DNA of 64,000 nucleotides from Actinophytocola oryzae (GTDB lineage: Bacteria > Actinomycetota > Actinomycetes > Mycobacteriales > Pseudonocardiaceae): positions 124,001 to 188,000 of the forward strand of contig NZ_SOCP01000022.1 of NCBI RefSeq assembly GCF_004364325.1. The letters run 5' to 3'. Position 1 is the stretch's first letter. Every line of letters starts with the position of its first letter. A program made the position numbers and the translations under genes. Under the pieces are notes generated by a model. It was not told where the DNA came from. It saw only the letters and a list, made by a program, of their open reading frames with translations, and did not search any database. Positions 34,048 to 41,947 of the stretch are shown here, piece by piece.

Positions 34048-34379
34048 CTTTCCAGGCGTCGTTCCCGCTTGCCGCGGGCCAGTTCCGTGGCGAGGGCGTC
34101 GAGGTGCGGCGTCCAGAACCGGCGGAAGTGTGACAGCCACAGGTCGGCCTCCCGGAGCGGCTCCGGTGCCACGGCGTAGAGCCGTCGCGTGCCCACGGCA
34201 CGCACTCGCGCGAACCCGTTCTCGCGCAGCACCTTGAGGTGTTGCGAGACCGCGGGCTGGGTAATGCCGAACTCGTCCTGCACCACGGACGACACCTCAC
34301 CCGCTGCCCGCTCACCGTCGGCGAGCAGCTCGAGGATCCTCCGTCGGACGGGGTCGGCGATGACGTCGAACGCGTGCAC
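34044..34379 (-). CDS. ArsR family winged-helix regulator
   Basis: A 111-residue regulator with the HTH PAVSQHLKVLRENGFARVRAVGTRRLYAV. The N-terminus DVIADPVRRRILELLADGERAAGEV is typical of ArsR proteins that control AHSA1/SRPBCC genes. There are no Cys pairs, so metal sensing is unlikely. It is divergent from the phosphoesterase at 34410, with a 30-bp space that must contain both promoters. Confidence 0.9.
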   Translation of the reverse strand: MHAFDVIADPVRRRILELLADGERAAGEVSSVVQDEFGITQPAVSQHLKVLRENGFARVRAVGTRRLYAVAPEPLREADLWLSHFRRFWTPHLDALATELARGKRERRLES

Positions 34380-34409
34380 GCCGACATCCTATATAAGGGG
34401 AGGGTGAAA

Positions 34410-34901
34410 TTGAGAGTGGTCGTGCTGGCCGACACCCACGCGCCACGCCGCTGGAAGTCCTGCCCGCCCAGGGTTGCCGAGCACCTGGCGAAGGCCGACG
34501 TGATCCTCCACGCCGGTGACGTGTGCGTGCCGGAGGTGCTGACGGAGCTGGCGGAGTTCGCCCAGGTCCACGTGGTCGCGGGCAACAACGACGGCCCGGA
34601 CGTGGTCGCCTGGGGCGCGCCGGGGACGGTGGAGCTGGACCTCGCGGGACTGAAGGTCGGCATGATCCACGACAGTGGTCAGAAGGACGGTCGCGGCGCT
34701 CGGATGCGGCGGCTCTTCCCCGAAGCGGATCTTGTCGTGTATGGCCACTCTCACATTCCCATGGACCTGACGGAGGCCGGTCTGCACATCTTCAACCCGG
34801 GTTCGCCCACCGACCGCCGCAGGCAGCCCCACGGCACGATCGGCGAGCTCGACATCGAGGACGGTCGGCTCCTCGCCAGCCGCATCATCCCGGTTACCTG
34901 A
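34410..34901 (+). CDS. YfcE-type metallophosphoesterase
   Basis: A 163-residue calcineurin-like phosphodiesterase of the YfcE/MJ0936 type. Metal ligands are in VVLADTHAP (Asp, His), ILHAGDVC (Asp), VAGNNDGPD (Asn), MIHDSGQ (His) and VYGHSHIP (two His). The start is TTG at 34410, six bases after GGGGAGG; an upstream GTG at 34404 would abut that site. The natural substrate is unknown. Confidence 0.88.
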   Translation: MRVVVLADTHAPRRWKSCPPRVAEHLAKADVILHAGDVCVPEVLTELAEFAQVHVVAGNNDGPDVVAWGAPGTVELDLAGLKVGMIHDSGQKDGRGARMRRLFPEADLVVYGHSHIPMDLTEAGLHIFNPGSPTDRRRQPHGTIGELDIEDGRLLASRIIPVT

Positions 34902-35014
34902 GGCTCAAGTTCCGCTTGCCCACTTCTCGTCTTCTCTTCACCTTCTCTTGAGCGCCGTTCGAGCACCGCACGATGTCCTGATCGAGCGGAACTCGAGCAT
35001 GGAGAGGTTCTTGC

Positions 35015-36163
35015 ATGAGAGGGACAACGGCCTTCGTCGACCTGGCCGGCGTGCGGCCGACCGTCGGCGCACGGGCGAGGGCGGTGGCGGTGGCGCTGAC
35101 GCGGCGCGGCCTGACCGGACACCGGGTGCTGGTGCTGCTGCCCCCTGGCGCCGACTACGTGGCCACCCTGCTGGGGTGCTTCTGTGCCGGGGTGGTCGCC
35201 GTCCCGGCGCCACCTCGGTACGGCCGCCGCCTGACCGAGATCGTCGACGACGCCCGCCCGGCCGCGGCCATCGGCCTGCCGCTGACGGGTGTCCCCACGC
35301 TGTCCGACCTGGACGGCGATCCCCGGGACTGGGTCAGGCCCGACATCGGGCCCGACACCGTGGCGTTGCTGCAGTACGCGTCGTCGGGTCCGGTCCGCGG
35401 TGTGATGGTGTCGCACGCCAACCTGACCGCGTCCGCGTCGCAGCTGGTCGCGCACCTGGGCATGACCGAGAACACGAGCGTTGTCAGCTACCTGCCGCCG
35501 TACGGTGAACTCGGGCTGGTGGGTGGCGTGCTGGCGCCGCTGCTCACGGGGGCCCGCGTCACGCTCCTGCCATCGGACACCACGCCGGGCGAGTGGCTGC
35601 GGATGGTCTCCCTGCGCCGGGCGGCCATCAGTTTCGCACCCGACCGCGCCTACGCCTGGCACGCCGCGCCGTCCGATCTGGACCTGTCGCACTGGGACAC
35701 GGCGGTTGCCGCGGCCGGTCCGGAGACACTGGACCGTTTCGCGAACCTGTTGGCACCACAGGGTTTTCGCCGTGAGTCACTCTTCCCCGCCCACTGGCAG
35801 CCCGAGGCGACGGCCCTCGTGACGGGCCGTCGGGGTCTGCACACGGAGGCCTTCGGTCGGCAGACCCACGGGTCGCGTGAGGTCGGCCTGCTGAGCCTGG
35901 GACCGGCGATTGCCGGTACCGACCTGGCTGTCGTCGACCCCGTGACCGCGACCCGGTGCCAGGACGGCACTGCGGGAGAGGTGTGGGTGGCCGGCCCAAA
36001 TGTGGCGGTCGGATACCTGGGCCGGCCGGGAGAGAGTGAACGGACGTTCTGTGCGCGGCTTCACGGCTCGACAGACAACTATCTCCGCACCGGGCAGTAC
36101 GGCATTCTGCGCGATGGCGCGCTGTGCCTGACCGAGCCGCAGAACGTCCTGCTCACTCGTTAG
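35015..36163 (+). CDS. degenerate fatty-acyl-AMP-ligase-like (AMP-binding) protein
   Basis: A 382-residue protein aligned by eye with the N-terminal domain of FAAL-type acyl-AMP ligases: RVLVLLPPGADYVATLLGCFCAGVVAVPAPP, ALLQYASSGPVRGVMVSHANL, SYLPPYGELGLVGGVLAPLLTGARVTLL and EVWVAGPNVAVGYLGRPGESERTF. It is about 200 residues shorter than FAALs and ends before the C-terminal domain that carries the catalytic Lys. The phosphate loop lacks the usual STG-x-PKG run, HDMGL reads GELGL, and YGLAEAT reads HWQPEAT. GGAGAGG precedes the ATG, and codon use is normal for the window, so it is an intact gene. I infer a pseudoenzyme or altered ligase. Confidence 0.75.
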   Translation: MRGTTAFVDLAGVRPTVGARARAVAVALTRRGLTGHRVLVLLPPGADYVATLLGCFCAGVVAVPAPPRYGRRLTEIVDDARPAAAIGLPLTGVPTLSDLDGDPRDWVRPDIGPDTVALLQYASSGPVRGVMVSHANLTASASQLVAHLGMTENTSVVSYLPPYGELGLVGGVLAPLLTGARVTLLPSDTTPGEWLRMVSLRRAAISFAPDRAYAWHAAPSDLDLSHWDTAVAAAGPETLDRFANLLAPQGFRRESLFPAHWQPEATALVTGRRGLHTEAFGRQTHGSREVGLLSLGPAIAGTDLAVVDPVTATRCQDGTAGEVWVAGPNVAVGYLGRPGESERTFCARLHGSTDNYLRTGQYGILRDGALCLTEPQNVLLTR

Positions 36164-36540
36164 AACGAGAACACCGTTCCGGTGGCGGTGTAAAGGTTGC
36201 AGGAGTTGCCGAATTCGTGTGTCCACGCGACGGCCTCGCCGTCCCAGGTGCCTTCGGCCTTCGCGGTGACGGGGCTGTACTCCATGGTGCAGGTGGTCGT
36301 CCCCGAGAGACCGGGCAGGGCGTCGAGGTTTCCTCGCGCCTCACCAAGCTCTTTGCAGGCGTGTTCGGCATCCGGATGCGAACCGCCGAAAGGCGAACAG
36401 AACAGCTCGACACTCTTCAGTTCCTTGCCGGTCTGGACCGTGAGTGTCAGCGTGGTGTCGGGGCTTGCACTGGCAACACCGGAAAACAGGAACGGGAGGA
36501 AGAGAACCAGGCCCATGCCGCCGATCCGGGAGAGCTTCAT
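36160..36540 (-). CDS. secreted subtilisin-inhibitor-like (SSI family) protein
   Basis: A 126-residue exported protease inhibitor. It has a signal peptide (MKLSRIGGMGLVLFLPFLFSGVASA), then the SSI fold with two cysteine pairs: VELFCSPFGGSHPDAEHACKELG, and TTCTMEYSPVTAKAEGTWDGEAVAWTHEFGNSCNL ending TGTVFSF. By comparison with Streptomyces SSI (CPMVYDPV), the reactive bond falls in CTMEYSPV, giving Met as P1 and Glu as P1'. The ATG follows GGAGG. It is convergent with the FAAL-like gene with a 4-bp overlap of stops. Confidence 0.88.
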   Translation of the reverse strand: MKLSRIGGMGLVLFLPFLFSGVASASPDTTLTLTVQTGKELKSVELFCSPFGGSHPDAEHACKELGEARGNLDALPGLSGTTTCTMEYSPVTAKAEGTWDGEAVAWTHEFGNSCNLYTATGTVFSF

Positions 36541-36631
36541 GGCCTCCACATTGGACCTTTCGGCGAGCGGAAGGGAGCCCAACTCACGGGTAACGCCCGA
36601 TCGTGTCACCGCCCGACTACCCTCGGCGGGT

Positions 36632-37120
36632 ATGGAGATCAGAGCCGCCTCCCAGGCCGACTGGCCACGGATCTGGCCGTTCCTCAGAGGGATCGTCGGA
36701 GCGGGTGAGACCTACACGTGGCCGAGGGACGTGACGGAGGAAGCCGCGCGGGAGATGTGGATGGCGGCTGCGCTGCCGAACCGAACAGTCGTCGCGGTCG
36801 AGGGCGACACGGTCCTGGGTACGGCGAAGATGGGCCCGAACCACCAGGGACCGGCCGCGCACATCGCGACCGCGAGCTTCATGGTCTCCCCTGCCCATGC
36901 GGGAAAGGGCGTCGGCAGGGCACTTGGCGAGCACGTCATCGCCACGGCCCGCGCGGACGGCTTCCGGGCCATGCAGTTCAATGCGGTGGTGGCGACCAAC
37001 ACGGTGGCGGTGAAGCTGTGGCAGTCGCTGGGCTTCGAGATCATGGCGACGCTGCCGGAGGGCTTCCTGCACGCGACGAAGGGCTATGTGGGGCTGCACA
37101 TCATGTTCCGCCGCCTCTAG
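36632..37120 (+). CDS. GNAT family N-acetyltransferase
   Basis: A 162-residue GNAT protein. The acetyl-CoA loop is SPAHAGKGVGRALGEHVI (about 91-108), preceded by VVAVEGDTVLGTAKM and followed by NTVAVKLWQSLGFEIMATLPE. The substrate is unknown. It is 9 bp upstream of the RpiB-like gene in the same direction and probably co-transcribed with it. Confidence 0.9.
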   Translation: MEIRAASQADWPRIWPFLRGIVGAGETYTWPRDVTEEAAREMWMAAALPNRTVVAVEGDTVLGTAKMGPNHQGPAAHIATASFMVSPAHAGKGVGRALGEHVIATARADGFRAMQFNAVVATNTVAVKLWQSLGFEIMATLPEGFLHATKGYVGLHIMFRRL

Positions 37121-37129
37121 CCTCGGGGC

Positions 37130-37567
37130 ATGAGGATCGCGGTATCGGCGGACGAGCTGGTCGGCGTTGCGGCTGCGGTGGTCGAGGAACTACGCACCCG
37201 TGGCCACGAGCCCGTGCTGCACGGCGCACTGAACCCGGCTGATCGGCCCGACTGGGCGTGGGCGAGTGAACAGGCGGCCAGGGCGGTCGCCGAGGGCGCG
37301 GCGGACCAGGCCGTCGTCTGCTGCTGGACGGGCACCGGTGCGTCGATCGCGGCGAACAAGGTGCCGGGGGTCCGAGCGGCCCTGTGCACCGACGCCGAGA
37401 CGGCCAGGGGCGCTCGCCGCTGGAACGACGCGAACGTGCTCGCCCTGTCCCTGCGCCTGACCAGCACGCCGCTCCTCACCGAGATCCTGGACGGCTGGTT
37501 CGCGGCCGAAGCGAGCACCGACCCGGCGGACAGGGCGAACATCACGCACGTCGACGAGATCGCCTGA
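37130..37567 (+). CDS. RpiB/LacA/LacB family sugar-phosphate isomerase
   Basis: A 145-residue protein of the RpiB fold. The family segment VVCCWTGTGASIAANKVPGVRAALCTDAETARGARRWNDANVLALSLRLT is clear, with the catalytic-Cys position in VCCWTGTG. The N-terminal nucleotide-like motif IAVSADELVG departs from the usual GSDHAG, so the phosphate pocket is altered. The likely reaction is ribose-5-phosphate or galactose-6-phosphate isomerisation. Confidence 0.85.
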   Translation: MRIAVSADELVGVAAAVVEELRTRGHEPVLHGALNPADRPDWAWASEQAARAVAEGAADQAVVCCWTGTGASIAANKVPGVRAALCTDAETARGARRWNDANVLALSLRLTSTPLLTEILDGWFAAEASTDPADRANITHVDEIA

Positions 37568-37575
37568 CCGACGGG

Positions 37576-38553
37576 TCAGCCGCGCATCGCCTCGTGCGGG
37601 CGGTACGGCGCCTCCAGCAGCGCGATCTCCTCCTCGGACAGGGTCACCCCGGTCGCGGCCACCGCGTCCTCGATGTGGTCGAGCTTCGTGGCACCCACGA
37701 TCGGCGCGGTCACGGCCGGCCTGCCCGACAACCACGCGAGCGACACCTGTGCGGGCGGCAGCCCGCGCTCGGCGGCGACCGACACGACCGCGTCGACCAC
37801 GTCGAAGTCCTGGTCGGAGTACAGCGCGTCGGCGAGCGCGTCGCTGCCGCCGCGGGTCGTGTCGCGGGAGCCGTCCCTGTGGCGGGTGCCCGCCAGCATG
37901 CCGCGTGCCAGCGGGCTCCACGGGATCAACCCCATGCCCTGGTCGAGGCAGAGCGGGACCATCTCCCGCTCCTCCTCGCGGTACAGCAGGTTGTAGTGGT
38001 TCTGCATCGACACGAACTTCGTCAGCCCCCGCAGCTCCGCGGTGTACTGCGCCTTCGACAGCAGCCACGCGGGCATGGTCGACACGCCGAGGTAGCGCAC
38101 CTTGCCGGCACGCACGAGGTCGTCGAACGCGGCGAGGGTCTCCTCGACCGGCGTCTCGCCGTCCCAGCGGTGCGTCTGGTAGAGGTCGACGTAGTCCGTG
38201 CCGAGCCTGCGCAGCGACCCGTCGATCGCGGACATGATGTGCTTGCGTGACAGCCCCCGGTCGTTCGGGCCGTCACCCATCGGGAAGTACACCTTCGTGG
38301 CGAGCACGTAGTCGTCGCGGCGGGGGAACAGGCGGGCCAGCAGCCGTCCGGTGATCTCCTCGGTCATGCCGTTGGAGTACATGTCCGCCGTGTCGAAGAA
38401 GTTCACGCCGAACTCGACCGCGCGCCGCACGATCGGCTCGGCCTCCTCCTCGGAGAGGAACCAGGCCCGCCTGTTCCTGTCGCCGTAGCTCATCATGCCG
38501 AGGCAGACCCGAGAGACCTTCAGCCCCGACGAACCCAGCCTCGTGTACTCCAT
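37576..38553 (-). CDS. aldo/keto reductase
   Basis: A 325-residue AKR (voltage-gated channel beta-subunit-like group). The catalytic tetrad is complete: Asp and Tyr in NFFDTADMYSNG, Lys in VLATKVYFP, and His in DLYQTHRWDG. The cofactor loop is WSPLARGMLAGT, ending PIVGATKLDHIEDAV. It stands alone and is convergent with the RpiB-like gene. The substrate is unknown. Confidence 0.92.
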   Translation of the reverse strand: MEYTRLGSSGLKVSRVCLGMMSYGDRNRRAWFLSEEEAEPIVRRAVEFGVNFFDTADMYSNGMTEEITGRLLARLFPRRDDYVLATKVYFPMGDGPNDRGLSRKHIMSAIDGSLRRLGTDYVDLYQTHRWDGETPVEETLAAFDDLVRAGKVRYLGVSTMPAWLLSKAQYTAELRGLTKFVSMQNHYNLLYREEEREMVPLCLDQGMGLIPWSPLARGMLAGTRHRDGSRDTTRGGSDALADALYSDQDFDVVDAVVSVAAERGLPPAQVSLAWLSGRPAVTAPIVGATKLDHIEDAVAATGVTLSEEEIALLEAPYRPHEAMRG

Positions 38554-38578
38554 GCCCCAGACCCTATGGGGCGCGGGA

Positions 38579-39013
38579 TCAGGACGGCTGCCGCGCCATG
38601 AAGTCGGTGTCCAGCTCCGGGAGCCGGCCCAGCGCCTGGGCCATGGCGAGGGTGTTCTGGTACTCCCGCCACAGCGTGACCAGGCCGTCGCGGATCTCCA
38701 TCACCGCGATGAACAGGGCGGACTCCCGCTTTCCCGTCGTCAGGACGGTGCCGACCAGCTCGTACTCGACGATGATCTTGTTCGGGTCGGTCGTGTCGTG
38801 GACGACGACGTTGCGCAGGTCCTCGAAGCGGACCGGCAGCGTCTCGCGGCTCGTCTTCGTCTTCGCCAGGAAGTCGTCCCTGCCCTGGGTGCGTCGCGGC
38901 CCGCCTGCCGCGAACGGCATCTCGAACACCACGTCCGGCGCCCACAGCTCCTGACCGTCCCCGCCGAGTGCGAAGTCGCGGAAGTTCTCGAACACGTCAC
39001 GGGCTGTCTTCAC
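38579..39013 (-). CDS. SnoaL/NTF2-like protein
   Basis: A 144-residue protein with the NTF2-like cone fold: ARDVFENFRDFALGGDGQELWAPDVVFEMPFAAGGPRRTQGRDDF, then NKIIVEYELVGTVLTTGK and IAVMEIRDGLVTLWREYQNTLAM. Such proteins are small enzymes or ligand binders. The GTG at 39013 follows AGAGGAGC. It is divergent from a TetR gene, which probably controls it through the operators between them. Confidence 0.85.
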   Translation of the reverse strand: MKTARDVFENFRDFALGGDGQELWAPDVVFEMPFAAGGPRRTQGRDDFLAKTKTSRETLPVRFEDLRNVVVHDTTDPNKIIVEYELVGTVLTTGKRESALFIAVMEIRDGLVTLWREYQNTLAMAQALGRLPELDTDFMARQPS

Positions 39014-39028
39014 GGTTGCTCCTCTAAG

Positions 39029-39072
39029 GTGAGTGCTGACTCCGGTTGACAGCATCATGAGTGAGGACTCAT
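39029..39072. promoter_or_regulatory. two matching TetR-type operators in the NTF2/tetR divergent promoter
   Basis: Two inverted repeats share the form GAGT-N4-ACTC: GAGTGCTGACTC (39031-39042) and, within the longer ATGAGTGAGGACTCAT (39057-39072), the same core. Their centres are 28 bp apart. TTGACA hexamers occur on both strands here (39046-39051 plus; 39080-39075 minus), so the second site sits between promoter elements. This is a good candidate for autoregulation by the TetR protein. Confidence 0.6.
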
Positions 39073-39073
39073 C

Positions 39074-39598
39074 TTGTCAAGTAAGCCTCTGCGGGCGGAT
39101 GCCCGACGTAACCGGGCGCGGATCCTCGCCGCGGCCGAGGAGGTCTTCGCGGTACGGGGGGCCGTCGCGTCCACCGAGGAGGTCGCCTCGGCCGCCGGTG
39201 TCGCCATCGGCACCGTGTTCCGGCACTTCCCGACCAAGCAGGACCTGCTCGGCGCCATCCTGAAGGACCTGCTCGCCGAGCTGGCCGACGCGGCGGCGCA
39301 CGACGACTTGTTCGCCTTCTTCCGACGGGTGGTCGAGGCGGCGGCCGAGAAGAGGTTCGTCGTCGAGCTGCTCGCCGGGCACGGCGTGGACGTCGAGGTC
39401 GCCGGTGCCGTCGGGTCGCTGGGGGACGCCGTCGCCGCGCTGCTGGTCAGGGCGAGGGAAGAAGGGCTGGTCCGGGACGGTGTCCAGCTCGACGAGATCC
39501 TCGCCCTGCTCGCCGCGGCCGGGCAGGGCGCGCTGCGGTGGTCGCCGGACCTCCGCGCCAGGACGCTGGAGGTGATCTTCGCCGGGCTACGTCGCTGA
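39074..39598 (+). CDS. TetR family transcriptional regulator
   Basis: A 174-residue TetR protein: NRARILAAAEEVFAVRGAVASTEEVASAAGVAIGTVFRHFPTKQDLL is the DNA-binding domain, followed by a helical ligand domain. The start is TTG at 39074, which overlaps the second operator and has no clear ribosome-binding site, so the true start may differ. It is divergent from the NTF2-like gene. Confidence 0.9.
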   Translation: MSSKPLRADARRNRARILAAAEEVFAVRGAVASTEEVASAAGVAIGTVFRHFPTKQDLLGAILKDLLAELADAAAHDDLFAFFRRVVEAAAEKRFVVELLAGHGVDVEVAGAVGSLGDAVAALLVRAREEGLVRDGVQLDEILALLAAAGQGALRWSPDLRARTLEVIFAGLRR

Positions 39599-39985
39599 GA
39601 CCAGCTCGTAGCCTTCCACCAGCTCCGGGTAGATGCGCAGGACCTCGACGTTCGGCATGTCCACGAACGGCGCGAGCACCGACTCGTAGTGGGCCGTCTC
39701 GTCCGGGGCCACCACCCGCCGCGCGACGCCCGTGACCGTCACCGACCAGCCGCTCTCCGCCACCGGGTCGATGTCGTCGGCCTGGAAGGCGACCACCGCG
39801 CCGGCGCAGTCCGCACCGACGTGGGTGCGGATGACGATCATGTCGTTGTCCACCAGGTGGCGGACCGGCACGATCGCGGGCAGGGCGCGGATGGTGTAGA
39901 CGATCCGACCGAAGGGAGCGCTCCCGAGCAGCCGCAGCGACTCCGGGCGCGTCAGCTCGGCCAGACGCCGAGGCAAGCCACCCAA
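39587..39985 (-). CDS. pyridoxamine 5'-phosphate oxidase (PPOX) family protein
   Basis: A 132-residue split-barrel flavin- or F420-binding protein: ESLRLLGSAPFGRIVYTIRALPAIVPVRHLVDNDMIVIRTHVGADC and AVVAFQADDIDP...GWSVTVTGVARRV. The start TTG at 39985 has AGGGAGG upstream; the frame is open far beyond but without support. Such genes are frequent members of DosR-type regulons, and a DosR-like box lies upstream at 40077. The gene overlaps the end of tetR by 12 bp. Confidence 0.85.
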   Translation of the reverse strand: MGGLPRRLAELTRPESLRLLGSAPFGRIVYTIRALPAIVPVRHLVDNDMIVIRTHVGADCAGAVVAFQADDIDPVAESGWSVTVTGVARRVVAPDETAHYESVLAPFVDMPNVEVLRIYPELVEGYELVSAT

Positions 39986-40076
39986 CCCGGTCCACCTCCC
40001 TGAGAGACTCACCCAAAGGGGTGAGCATCCGGCAGTCGGCCTCACCGCGCAAGGGCCCAAGAACCTTATGCTCGCA

Positions 40077-40090
40077 GGGACTTTCGACCC
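40077..40090. promoter_or_regulatory. DosR/DevR-like binding site
   Basis: GGGACTTTCGACCC matches the core of the mycobacterial DosR palindrome GGGACT-WW-AGTCCC at most positions, including both GGG/CCC ends. It lies between the PPOX gene (minus) and the GAF-domain kinase (plus), 90 bp from the PPOX start and 223 bp from the kinase start, beside a DosR-like regulator gene. Confidence 0.6.
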
Positions 40091-40312
40091 TGATGGGATG
40101 CCGCCGTTCGCCAGAGCGCTTACAGTGCGCCTGCCACCGGCGACGCCGTACTGACCACGGTGAGTGTTCCTTGTGGACTGGTTCCGTGTGCGTCGGCGAG
40201 ATCGCGCAGGTGGCATCCCCCATGCGGAGGATGCTGGAAACACAGCGAGTAACGCATGGTCGGATACGACCGATAGCCCGTTTGCCGATCCGATGGACAG
40301 TCCGGGGTTGCC

Positions 40313-41941
40313 ATGCCACCTGAGCCCAACAGCACGAGTTCCTCCGGCGTGCCCGTTGGAGACCTCCGGTCGAGACTCGGCGACAACGAGAAGTCCCGCG
40401 ACCGCCTCCAGGGTCTGCTGGACGCCGTGGTCGCGGTCGGTGCCGGACTGGAGCTCGAGGGCACGCTCAACCGGATCGTGCGGATCGCGGTCGAGCTGGT
40501 CGACGCCAGGTACGGCGCGCTCGGCGTGGTGGGCCCCGACGAGCAGGAGCTGCTGACCGAGTTCGTGTACGTCGGCGTCGACGACCGGCGGCTCGGCGTC
40601 CTCATCGAGAACCCGCACCCCCTGCGTGAGACGCAGGAGGTCGTGCCGACGAGCGTGCTCGGCGCGCCGATCCGGGTTCGCGGCGAGCTGTTCGGCAACC
40701 TGTACCTGACCGAGAAGCGTGGCGGCGGTCACTTCACCGAGGACGACGACATCGTCCTCAAGGGCCTCGCGGCCGCGGCGGGCGTCGCCGTGGAGAACGC
40801 ACGGCTCTTCGAGGAGTCACGCCTGCGTGAGCGGTTCATGGAGGCGTCGCGCGAGGTCAACTCGCACCTGCTCGGCGGGGGGTCGAGCCAGGACGCGCTG
40901 ACGCTGATCGCGCGGCGGGCGATGGAGCTATCGAAGGCGGACTGCGCGCTGATCCTGCTGTCGGACGGCGAGGTGCCGCCCGAGGAGGTGGCGATCCGTG
41001 CGGCCGCGGGCGAGGGCGGTGCGGAGCTGATCGGCTTCACGGTGCCCGCTGGCGGGCCGCCGGTGGCAGGCATGTTCGAGATGCGGGGCGCGGAGCTGAT
41101 CCCCGACCTGTCGTCACTGGTGCCGTCGAGCTGGCGGAGCCCCGGCCCGGAGTTCGGGCCCGCGGTCGCCGTACCGCTGCGGGCGGGCAACGTCGTGAGT
41201 GGCGTGCTGCTGGCCGTGCGGGCACGCGGTGGCGCGCGGTTCGCGCGCGAGTACGTGCCGCTGCTCGCGTCGTTCGCGGACCAGGCCGCCTTCGCGCTGG
41301 AGCTGGCCGAGAAGCACCGGGCACAGCGGCAGCTGGACGTGCTCGCCGACCGCGACCGCATCGCCGGTGACCTGCACGACCACGTGATCCAGCGGCTGTT
41401 CGCGACGGGCATGAGCCTGCAGGGGACCGTCCGGCGGATCGGCGACCCCGGCGTGCGCAGGCGGGTGAGCCGCGCGGTCGAGCAGCTGGACGAGACGGTC
41501 CGGGAGATCCGGACCTCGATCTTCGACCTGCACACGACCGGTTCCGACGGCGCGGACAGCCTGCGGCGGCGGATGCTGGACATCGTGGAGGAGCTGTCGA
41601 CGGGCGCCGAGGTGCCGCAGCCGTCGGTGCGGATCTCCGGCGCGGTGGACACGCTCGTCCCGGACGAGCTGGCCGCCCACGCGACGGCGGTGTTGCGCGA
41701 GGCCGTGAGCAACGCGATCCGCCACTCCCACGCCGGCTCCATCGTGGTCACGGTCGAGGCGGGCGCGGACCTGATCATCGACGTCGTCGACGACGGGGTC
41801 GGCATGCCGTCCGGAGTGGCGCGCAGCGGGCTGCTCGGGGTGGAGCGCCGGGCGGCCAAGTGCGGCGGGATGGCCGTCGTGGTGCCGGGGCCGGAGGGTG
41901 GCACCCGCCTGACGTGGCGAGCGCCACTGGCGAAGGCGTAG
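40313..41941 (+). CDS. DosS/DevS-like GAF-domain sensor histidine kinase
   Basis: A 542-residue soluble kinase. It has two GAF domains (about 35-168 and 180-335), a HisKA_3 dimerisation helix with phosphoacceptor His355 (DRDRIAGDLHDHVIQRLFATGMSLQ), and an HATPase_c domain (LREAVSNAIRHSHAG, VDDGVGMP). The order and the segment GNLYLTEKRGGGHFTEDDDIVLKGLAAAAGVAVENARL are those of mycobacterial DevS/DosT. The loop between GVLIENPHPLRE and VLGAPIRVR is about 13 residues shorter than in DevS and lacks its PPHHPPM-type stretch holding the proximal haem His. It is convergent with its likely regulator at 41948. Confidence 0.92.
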   Translation: MPPEPNSTSSSGVPVGDLRSRLGDNEKSRDRLQGLLDAVVAVGAGLELEGTLNRIVRIAVELVDARYGALGVVGPDEQELLTEFVYVGVDDRRLGVLIENPHPLRETQEVVPTSVLGAPIRVRGELFGNLYLTEKRGGGHFTEDDDIVLKGLAAAAGVAVENARLFEESRLRERFMEASREVNSHLLGGGSSQDALTLIARRAMELSKADCALILLSDGEVPPEEVAIRAAAGEGGAELIGFTVPAGGPPVAGMFEMRGAELIPDLSSLVPSSWRSPGPEFGPAVAVPLRAGNVVSGVLLAVRARGGARFAREYVPLLASFADQAAFALELAEKHRAQRQLDVLADRDRIAGDLHDHVIQRLFATGMSLQGTVRRIGDPGVRRRVSRAVEQLDETVREIRTSIFDLHTTGSDGADSLRRRMLDIVEELSTGAEVPQPSVRISGAVDTLVPDELAAHATAVLREAVSNAIRHSHAGSIVVTVEAGADLIIDVVDDGVGMPSGVARSGLLGVERRAAKCGGMAVVVPGPEGGTRLTWRAPLAKA

Positions 41942-41947
41942 CGAGTC

